Positions 55,083 through 64,000 of a DNA stretch of 64,000 nt are shown here, piece by piece. Positions within the stretch are counted from its first letter, which is position 1. The number at the start of each line of letters is the position of its first letter. The translations under genes and the position numbers were made by a program. The DNA comes from Symsagittifera roscoffensis (lineage: Eukaryota; Xenacoelomorpha; Acoela; Convolutidae). The stretch spans positions 53,406,213-53,470,212 of the forward strand of contig NC_087068.1 in assembly GCF_963678635.1 (NCBI RefSeq). Direction: 5' to 3'. Under the pieces are notes generated by a model. The model was not told the origin of the DNA. It searched no databases and was given only the letters and a program-made list of their open reading frames with translations.

Positions 55083-58000
55083 TCGAAGCGGAAGACCCCT
55101 ATTTTGAGGTGAAAAATGGGGGTATCAGGGCTCTAAAACGCTAGTTTGAGCTTGAAGGAGTTCTCGCACAGGTTTTTTAACCCTCCGCGAAGTTAGATAT
55201 GGTTGATGGTCAGCTGCATGAAAAAGATGGGACCTGTGCGACCAGTGGTTCAAAAGTTATGACCCGAGCCGTAAACATTCTCAAAATGAGGTCCTAAACT
55301 GACGAAGTTGCTTCATTGGCTTGAAAACTAATAAAGATTGCTCGTAGAGCTTCCGGGATAGGCCTATTGCTTCCTCGTAAAAAGCGGTCTAAGAACCACT
55401 TTAGATGAGCTTGCGCGACCCTTGGTTGAGCTGCAGGAGCGACTGATCGAAGCGGAAGACCCCGATTTTGAGCTGAAAAATGGGGGTCTCAGGGCTCTAA
55501 AACGCTTGTTTGAGCTTAAATGAGTGCTCGCACAGTTGTTTTTCTCTCAGCGAAGTTAGATATGGTTGATGGTCAGCTGCATGAAAAAGATGGGAGCTTT
55601 GCAACCAGTGGTTCAAAAGTTAAGACCCAAGACGTAAACAAGCTCAAAGTGAGGTCCAAAACTGACGAAGTTGCTTCAATTGGCTTGAAAATTAACAAAG
55701 CTTGCTCGTAGAGGTTCCGGAATAGGCCTATTCGCTTCCTCGTAAAAAACGGTTTAAGAACCATTTTAGATGAGCTTGCGCGACACTTAGTTGAGCTGCA
55801 GGAGCGACTGATCGAAGCGGAAGACCCCTATTTTCAGCTGAAAAATGGGGGTATGAGGGCTCTAAAGCGCTTATTTTAGCTTAAAACATTTCTCGCACAG
55901 CTTCGGTTTAATTTGCGAAGTTAGATATGGTTCATGGTTAGCTGCATGAAAAAGATGGGAGCTGTGCGATTGTTGGTTCAAAAGTTATGACCCGAGCCGT
56001 AAACAAGCTGACAATGAGTTCCAAAACTGACGAAGTTGCTTCAGTTGGCTTGAAATATAACAAAGCTTGCTTGTAGAGCTTCCGGGATAGGTCCAATCGC
56101 TTCCTCGTAAAAAAAAAGTCCAAGAAACACCTTAGATGAGCTTGCGCGACTCTTGGTTGAGCTGCAGGAGCGACTGATCGAAGCGGAAGACCCTTATTTT
56201 GAGCTGAGAAATGGGGGTCTCAGGGCTCTAAAGCGCTTATTTGAGCTCAAATGATTTCTTGCACAGCTTCAGTTCAATTTTGCGAAGTTAGATATGGTTC
56301 ATGGTCAGCTGCATGAAAAAGATGGGAGCTGTGCGATTGTTGGTTCAAAAGATATGACCCGAGCCGTAAACAAGCTCAAACTGAGGTCCAAAACTGATGA
56401 AGTTGCTTCAGTTGGCTTGAAAATTAACAAAGCTTGCTCGTAGAGCTTCCGGGATAGGCTCATTCGCTTCCTCGTGAAAAGTAGGTCTAAGAACTACTTT
56501 AGATGAGCTTGCGCGACCCTTGGTTGAGCTGCAGGAGCGACTGGTCGAAGCGGAAGACCCCTATTTTGAGCTGAAAAATGGGGACCTCAAGGCTCTAAAG
56601 CGCTTATTTGAGCTTAAAGGATTTCTCGCACAGCTTCGGTTCAATTTGCGAAGTTAGATATGGTTCATGGTCAGCTGCATGAAAAAGATGGGAGCTATGC
56701 GACTAGTGGTTCAAAAATTATGACCCGAGCCGTAAACAAGCTCAAAAAGAGGTCCAAAACTGACGAAGTTGCTTCAGTTGGCTTGAAAAATAACAAAGCT
56801 TGCTTGTAGAGCTTCCGGGATAGGCCCATTCGCTTCCTCGTAAAAAATACGTCTAAGAACCACCTTAGATGAGCTTGCGCGACTCTTGATTGAGCTGCAG
56901 GAGCGACTGATCGAAGCGGAAGACCCTTATTTTGAGCTGAGAAATGGGGGTCTCAGGGCTCTAAAGCGTTTATTTGAGCTCAAATGAATTCTTACACAGC
57001 TTCAGTTCAAATTTGCGAAGTTAGATATGGTTCATGGTCAGCTGCATGAAAAAGATGGGAGCTGTGCGATTGTTGGTTCAAAAGTTATGACCCGAGCCGT
57101 AAACAAGCTCAAAATGAGGTCCAAAACTGACGAAGTTGCTTCAGTTGGTTTGAAAATTAACAAAGCTTGCTTGTAGAGCTTCCGGGATAGGCCCATTCGC
57201 TTTCTCGTAAAAAATAGGTCTAAGAACCACCTTAGATGAGCTTGCGCGACTCTTGGTTGAGCTGCAGGAGCGACTGATCGAAGCGGAAGACCCTTATTTT
57301 GAGCTGAGAAATGGGGGTATCAGGGCTCTAAAGCGCTTATTTGAGCTCAAATGATTTCTTGCACAGCTTCAGTCTATATTTGCGAAGTTAGATATGGTTC
57401 ATGGTCAGCTGCATGAAAAAGATGGGAGCTGTGCGAGTGTTGGTTCAAAAGTTATGACCCGAGCTGTAAACAAGTTCAAAATGAGGTCCAAAACTGACTA
57501 AGTTGCTTCAGTTGGCTTGAAAGTTAACAAAGCTTGCCTGTAGAGCATCCGTGATAGGTTCATTCGCTTCCTCGTGAAAAATAGGTCTAAGAACCACCTT
57601 AGATGAGCTTGCGCGACTCTCGGTTGAGCTGCAGGAGCGACTGATCGAAGCGGAAGACCCCTATTTTGTGCTGAAAAATGGGGGTCTCAGGGCTCTAAAA
57701 CGCTTATTTGAGCTCAAATGATTTCTTGCACAGCTTCAGTCCATATTTGCGAAGTTAGATATGGTTCATGGTCAGCTGCATGAAAAAGATGGGAGCTGTG
57801 CGATTGTTGGTTCAAAAGTTATGACCCGAGCTGTAAACGAGTTCAAAATGAGGTCCAAAACTGACGAAGTTGCTTCAGTTGGCTTGAAAATTAACAATGC
57901 TTGCCTGTAGAGCTTCCGGCATAGGCTCATTCGCTTCCTCGTGAAAAATAGGTCTAAGAACCACCTTAGATGAGCTTGCGCGACCCTTTGTTGAGCTGCA

Positions 58001-60920
58001 CGAGCGACTGATCGAAGCGGAAGACCCCTATTTTGAGCTGAAAAATGGGGGTCTCAGGGCTCTAAAACGCTTATTTGAGCTCAAATGATTTCTTGCACAG
58101 CTTCAGTCCATATTTGCGAAGTTAGATGTGGTTCATGGTCAGCTGCATGAAAAAGATGGGAGCTGTGCGATTGTTGGTTCAAAAGATATGACGCGAGCCG
58201 TAAACAAGCTCAAACTGAGGTCCAAAACTGATGAAGTTGCTTCAGTTGGCTTGAAATATAACAAAGCTTGCTTGTAGAGCTTCCGGGATAGGTCCAATCG
58301 CTTCCTCGTAAAAAAAAGTCCAAGAAACACCTTAGATGAGCTTGCGCGACTCTTGGTTGAGCTGCAGGAGCGACTGATCGAAGCGGAAGACCCTTATTTT
58401 GAGCTGAGAAATGGGGGTCTCAGGGCTCTAAAGCGCTTATTTGAGCTCAAATGATTTCTTGCACAGCTTCAGTCCATATTTGCGAAGTTAGATGTGGTTC
58501 ATGGTCAGCTGCATGAAAAAGATGGGAGCTGTGCGATTGTTGGTTCAAAAGATATGACGCGAGCCGTAAACAAGCTCAAACTGAGGTCCAAAACTGATGA
58601 AGTTGCTTCAGTTGGCTTGAAATATAACAAAGCTTGCTTGTAGAGCTTCCGGGATAGGTCCAATCGCTTCCTCGTAAAAAAAAGTCCAAGAAACACCTTA
58701 GATGAGCTTGCGCGACTCTTGGTTGAGCTGCAGGAGCGACTGATCGAAGCGGAAGACCCTTATTTTGAGCTGAGAAATGGGGGTCTCAGGGCTCTAAAGC
58801 GCTTATTTGAGCTCAAATGATTTCTTGCACAGCTTCAGTTCAAATTTGCGAAGTTAGATATGGTTCATGGTCAGCTGCATGAAAAAGATGGGAGCTGTGC
58901 GATTGTTGGTTCAAAAGATATGACCCGAGCCGTAAACAAGCTCAAACTGAGGTCCAAAACTGATGAAGTTGCTTCAGTTGGCTTGAAAATTAACAAAGCT
59001 TGCTCGTAGAGCTTCCGGGATAGGCTCATTCGCTTCCTCGTGAAAAGTAGGTCTAAGAACTACTTTAGATGAGCTTGCGCGACCCTTGGTTGAGCTGCAG
59101 GAGCGACTGGTCGAAGCGGAAGACCCCTATTTTGAGCTGAAAAATGGGGACCTCAAGGCTCTAAAGCGCTTATTTGAGCTTAAAGGATTTCTCGCACAGC
59201 TTCGGTTCAATTTGCGAAGTTAGATATGGTTCATGGTCAGCTGCATGAAAAAGATGGGAGCTATGCGACTAGTGGTTCAAAAATTATGACCCGAGCCGTA
59301 AACAAGCTCAAAAAGAGGTCCAAAACTGACGAAGTTGCTTCAGTTGGCTTGAAAAATAACAAAGCTTGCTTGTAGAGCTTCCGGGATAGGCCCATTCGCT
59401 TCCTCGTAAAAAATACGTCTAAGAACCACCTTAGATGAGCTTGCGCGACTCTTGATTGAGCTGCAGGAGCGACTGATCGAAGCGGAAGACCCTTATTTTG
59501 AGCTGAGAAATGGGGGTCTCAGGGCTCTAAAGCGTTTATTTGAGCTCAAATGAATTCTTACACAGCTTCAGTTCAAATTTGCGAAGTTAGATATGGTTCA
59601 TGGTCAGCTGCATGAAAAAGATGGGAGCTGTGCGATTGTTGGTTCAAAAGTTATGACCCGAGCCGTAAACAAGCTCAAAATGAGGTCCAAAACTGACGAA
59701 GTTGCTTCAGTTGGTTTGAAAATTAACAAAGCTTGCTTGTAGAGCTTCCGGGATAGGCCCATTCGCTTCCTCGTAAAAAATAGGTCTAAGAACCACCTTA
59801 GATGAGCTTGCGCGACTCTTGGTTGAGCTGCAGGAGCGACTGATCGAAGCGGAAGACCCTTATTTTGAGCTGAGAAATGGGGGTATCAGGGCTCTAAAGC
59901 GCTTATTTGAGCTCAAATGATTTCTTGCACAGCTTCAGTCCATATTTGCGAAGTTAGATATGGTTCATGGTCAGCTGCATGAAAAAGATGGGAGCTGTGC
60001 GAGTGTTGGTTCAAAAGTTATGACCCGAGCTGTAAACAAGTTCAAAATGAGGTCCAAAACTGACTAAGTTGCTTCAGTTGGCTTGAAAGTTAACAAAGCT
60101 TGCCTGTAGAGCTTCCGTGATAGGCTCATTCGCTTCCTCGTGAAAAATAGGTCTAAGAACCACCTTAGATGAGCTTGCGCGACTCTTGGTTGAGCTGCAG
60201 GAGCGACTGATCGAAGCGGAAGACCCCTATTTTGTGCTGAAAAATGGGGGTCTCAGGGCTCTAAAACGCTTATTTGAGCTCAAATGATTTCTTGCACAGC
60301 TTCAGTCCATATTTGCGAAGTTAGATGTGGTTCATGGTCAGCTGCATGAAAAAGATGGGAGCTGTGCATTTGTTGGTTCAAAAGTTATGACCCGAGCTGT
60401 AAACAAGTTCAAAATGAGGTCCAAAACTGACGAAGTTGCTTCAGTTGGCTTGAAAATTAACAAAGCTTGCCTGTAGAGCTTCCGGGATAGGCTCATTCGC
60501 TTCCTCGTGAAAAATAGGTCTAAGAACCACCTTAGATGAGCTTGCGCGACCCTTGGTTGAGCTGCAGGAGCGACTGATCGAAGCGGAAGACCCCTATTTT
60601 GAGCTGAAAAATGGGGGTCTCATGGCTCTAAAACGCTTGTTTGAGCTTGAAGGAGTGCTCGCACAGATTTTTTTTACTCTTAGCGAAGTTAGATATGATT
60701 GATGGTCAGCTGCATGAAGAAGATGAGACCTGTGCAAACAGTGGTCCAAAAGCTATGACCCGAGCCGTAAACAAGCTCAAAATAAGGTCCAAAACTGACC
60801 AAGTTGCTTCAGTTGGCTTGAAAATTAATAAAGCTTGTTCGTAGAGCTTCCGGGATAGGCTCATTCGCTTCCTCGTGCAATATAGGTCTAAGAACTACCT
60901 TAGATGAGCTTGCACAACAC

Positions 60921-61211
60921 TTGGTTGAGCTGCAGGAGCGATTGATCGAAGCGGAAGACCCCTATTTTGAGCTGAGAAATGGGGGTCTCAGGGCTCTAAA
61001 GCGCTTATTTGAGCTTAAAGGATTTCTCGCACAGCTTTGTTTTATATTTGCGAAGTTAGCTATGGATGATGGTCAGCTGCATGAAGAAGATGGGAGCTGT
61101 GCAAGTGGTGGTTCAAAAGTTATGACCCGAGCCGTAAACAAGCTCAAAATGAGGTCCAAAACTGACGAAGTTGCTTCAGTTGGCTTGAAAATTAACAAAG
61201 CTTGCTTGTAG
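60921..61211 (+). CDS. Open frame across one S3 monomer, unknown product
   Basis: This is a 96-codon frame ending TAG (63,492-63,782 is its higher-order copy). It opens at a TTG in the track used; the open frame extends further upstream, through Asp-Glu-Leu-Ala, without a clear ATG. It begins with a charged amphipathic helix (Val-Glu-Leu-Gln-Glu-Arg-Leu-Ile-Glu-Ala-Glu-Asp). A Leu/Phe-rich helix follows, then a hydrophilic end with Lys-Leu-Lys-Met-Arg-Ser-Lys. Most other monomers carry one recurrent TGA (CTCAAATGA where this copy has CTTAAAGGA) but keep the second half open. I do not recognise the protein. It may be an exon fragment captured by the satellite, or chance. Confidence 0.25.
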   Translation: MVELQERLIEAEDPYFELRNGGLRALKRLFELKGFLAQLCFIFAKLAMDDGQLHEEDGSCASGGSKVMTRAVNKLKMRSKTDEVASVGLKINKACL

Positions 61212-63491
61212 AGCTTCCGGGATAAGCAAATTCGGTTCCTCGTGAAAAGTAGGTTTAAGAACTACCTCAGATGAGCTTGCGCGACCCTTGGTTGAGCTGC
61301 AGGAGCGACTGATCGAAGCGGAAGACCCCTATTTTTGAGCTGAGAACTGGTGGTCTCAGGGTTCTAAGGCGCTTATTTGAGCTCAAAGGATTTCTCGCAC
61401 AGCTTCGGTTTATATTTGCGAAGTTAGATATGGTTGATGGTCAGCTGCATGAAGAAGATGGGAGCTGTGCAAGTGGTGGTTCAAAAGTTATGACCCGAGC
61501 CGTAAACAAGCTCAAAATGAGGTCCAAAACTGACGAAGTTGCTTCAGTTGGCTTGAAAAATAACAAAGCTTGCCTGTAGAGCTACCGGGATAGACTCATT
61601 CGCTTCCTCGTGAAAAATACGTCTAAGAACCACCTTAGATGAGCTTGCGCGACTCTTGATTGAGCTGCAGGAGCGACTGATCGAAGCGGAAGACCCTTAT
61701 TTTGAGCTGAGAAATGGGGGTCTCAGGGCTCTAAAGCGTTTATTTGAGCTCAAATGAATTCTTACACAGCTTCAGTTCAAATTTGCGAAGTTAGATATGG
61801 TTCATGGTCAGCTGCATGAAAAAGATGGGAGCTGTGCGATTGTTGGTTCAAAAGTTATGACCCGAGCCGTAAACAAGCTCAAAATGAGGTCCAAAACTGA
61901 CGAAGTTGCTTCAGTTGGTTTGAAAATTAACAAAGCTTGCTCGTAGAGCTTCCGGGATAGGCCCATTCGCTTCCTCGTAAAAAATAGGTCTAAGAACCAC
62001 CTTAGATGAGCTTGCGCGACTCTTGGTTGAGCTGCAGGAGCGACTGATCGAAGCGGAAGACCCTTATTTTGAGCTGAGAAATGGGGGTATCAGGGCACTA
62101 AAGCGCTTATTTGAGCTCAAATGATTTCTTGCACAGCTTCAGTCCATATTTGCGAAGTTAGATATGGTTCATGGTCAGCTGCATGAAAAAGATGGGAGCT
62201 GTGCGAGTGTTGGTTCAAAAGTTATGACCCGAGCTGTAAACAAGTTCAAAATGAGGTCCAAAACTGACTAAGTTGCTTCAGTTGGCTTGAAAGTTAACAA
62301 AGCTTGCCTGTAGAGCTTCCGTGATAGGCTCATTCGCTTCCTCGTGAAAAATAGGTCTAAGAACCACCTTAGATGAGCTTGCGCGACTCTTGGTTGAGCT
62401 GCAGGAGCGACTGATCGAAGCGGAAGACCCCTATTTTGTGCTGAAAAATGGGGGTCTCAGGGCTCTAAAACGCTTATTTGAGCTCAAATGATTTCTTGCA
62501 CAGCTTCAGTCCATATTTGCGAAGTTAGATATGGTTCATGGTCAGCTGCATGAAAAAGATGGGAGCTGTGCGATTGTTGGTTCAAAAGTTATGACCCGAG
62601 CTGTAAACGAGTTCAAAATGAGGTCCAAAACTGACGAAGTTGCTTCAGTTGGCTTGAAAATTAACAATGCTTGCCTGTAGAGCTTCCGGCATAGGCTCAT
62701 TCGCTTCCTCGTGAAAAATAGGTCTAAGAACCACCTTAGATGAGCTTGCGCGACCCTTTAATGAGCTGCACGAGCGACTGATCGAAGCGGAAGACCCCTA
62801 TTTTGAGCTGAAAAATGGGGGTCTCAGGGCTCTAAAACGCTTATTTGAGCTCAAATGATTTCTTGCACAGCTTCAGTCCATATTTGCGAAGTTAGATGTG
62901 GTTCATGGTCAGCTGCATGAAAAAGATGGGAGCTGTGCATTTGTTGGTTCAAAAGTTATGACCCGAGCTGTAAACAAGTTCAAAATGAGGTCCAAAACTG
63001 ACGAAGTTGCTTCAGTTGGCTTGAAAATTAACAAAGCTTGCCTGTAGAGCTTCCGGGATAGGCTCATTCGCTTCCTCGTGAAAAATAGGTCTAAGAACCA
63101 CCTTAGATGAGCTTGCGCGACCCTTGGTTGAGCTGCAGGAGCGACTGATCGAAGCGGAAGACCCCTATTTTGAGCTGAAAATTGGGGGTCTCATGGCTCT
63201 AAAACGCTTGTTTGAGCTTGAAGGAGTGCTCGCACAGATTTTTTTTACTCTTAGCGAAGTTAGATATGATTGATGGTCAGCTGCATGAAAAAGATGAGAC
63301 CTGTGCAAACAGTGGTCCAAAAGCTATGACCCGAGCCGTAAACAAGCTCAAAATAAGGTCCAAAACTGACCAAGTTGCTTCAGTTGGCTTGAAAATTAAT
63401 AAAGCTTGTTCGTAGAGCTTCCGGGATAGGCTCATTCGCTTCCTCGTGCAATATAGGTCTAAGAACTACCTTAGATGAGCTTGCACGACAC

Positions 63492-63782
63492 TTGGTTGAG
63501 CTGCAGGAGCGATTGATCGAAGCGGAAGACCCCTATTTTGAGCTGAGAAATGGGGGTCTCAGGGCTCTAAAGCGCTTATTTGAGCTTAAAGGATTTCTCG
63601 CACAGCTTTGTTTTATATTTGCGAAGTTAGCTATGGATGATGGTCAGCTGCATGAAGAAGATGGGAGCTGTGCAAGTGGTGGTTCAAAAGTTATGACCCG
63701 AGCCGTAAACAAGCTCAAAATGAGGTCCAAAACTGACGAAGTTGCTTCAGTTGGCTTGAAAATTAACAAAGCTTGCTTGTAG
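63492..63782 (+). CDS. Open frame across one S3 monomer, higher-order copy
   Basis: It is the same 96-codon frame as 60,921-61,211, 2,571 bp downstream, with an identical protein. The following monomer (from about 63,843) is also open up to the window end. Confidence 0.25.
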   Translation: MVELQERLIEAEDPYFELRNGGLRALKRLFELKGFLAQLCFIFAKLAMDDGQLHEEDGSCASGGSKVMTRAVNKLKMRSKTDEVASVGLKINKACL

Positions 63783-64000
63783 AGCTTCCGGGATAAGCAA
63801 ATTCGGTTCCTCGTGAAAAGTAGGTTTAAGAACTACCTCAGATGAGCTTGCGCGACCCTTGGTTGAGCTGCAGGAGCGACTGATCGAAGCGGAAGACCCC
63901 TATTTTGAGCTGAGAACTGGTGGTCTCAGGGTTCTAAGGCGCTTATTTGAGCTCAAAGGATTTCTCGCACAGCTTCGGTTTATATTTGCGAAGTTAGATA

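Larger units (their letters stand above)
55083..64000 (+). repeat. Satellite S3: 366-367-bp units to the window end, about 24 copies
   Basis: Each unit contains GATCGAAGCGGAAGACCC, GTTCATGGTCAGCTGCATG or a variant, and AACAAAGCTTGC. Matching points recur every 366-367 bp (for example 58,139 and 58,505). A higher-order repeat of 2,566-2,571 bp (seven units) links 56,583 with 59,149, and 60,641 with 63,212. The array continues past the window. Confidence 0.95.

Noticed and set aside
33490-64000. CRISPR-like array because of regular repeats
   Set aside because: The units are long and contiguous, with no unique spacers, and the context is a eukaryotic satellite.
1-64000. tRNA or rRNA genes
   Set aside because: I looked for T-loop (GTTCGAATC-type) and conserved rRNA stretches and saw none with supporting context.

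Overview
The window is eukaryotic repeat DNA with no host gene I can recognise. It is AT-rich and consists of broken Ty3/gypsy (Metaviridae-type) LTR retrotransposons, one terminal-inverted-repeat (TIR) element, and three linked satellite families. The pol sequences resemble invertebrate Ty3/gypsy lineages, so an invertebrate animal genome is the most likely source. This is an inference, and I cannot name the species.

Layout. 1 to about 7,000 (+): element A, a heavily decayed Ty3/gypsy copy read through gag, protease, RT, RNase H, integrase and a C-terminal tail. 7,993-8,650: a fragment of a TIR element called T here. 9,192-17,746: a fuller copy of T with perfect 19-bp TIRs, split by element B (minus strand, 9,872-17,304). 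B is a complete LTR insertion with 261/262-bp LTRs, a 5-bp target duplication, a polypurine tract and a primer-binding site. 14,111 to about 26,478 is a tandem duplication of about 6.2 kb. Its second unit carries C (20,375-23,986), a truncated sister of B, and its flank. The duplicated flank contains the 5' end of a third family, D (+). One D copy runs on through RT, RNase H and integrase (25,696-32,000), and a further D-type LTR plus gag start (E) follows.

33,490-52,920 is satellite family S1. It begins as 174-bp monomers, becomes 343-bp dimers with a seven-unit higher-order repeat of 2,397 bp, then 864-bp composite units. The S1 hallmark is a palindrome with arms GGTCCCGTTT/AAACGGGACC. 53,230-55,082 holds four 463-bp units (S2). 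55,083 to the end is a 367-bp satellite (S3), also with a roughly seven-unit higher-order repeat. S2 and S3 share a core of about 260 bp that contains a partly preserved reading frame.

How the parts relate. The order of events can be read from the nesting: T inserted first, B inserted into T, a local LTR-plus-flank duplication of about 556 bp followed, and then (or with it) the 6.2-kb duplication. In families B and D the gag start codon spans the LTR/primer-binding-site junction, so primer annealing and gag initiation would use the same bases. All retroelement genes seen are broken by stops, frameshifts or deletions; none looks active.

I found no convincing unknown enzymatic system. The most unusual signals are the PBS/start-codon overlap, the conserved GT-AG intron-like segment inside a satellite unit, and the reading frame kept open in some S3 monomers.
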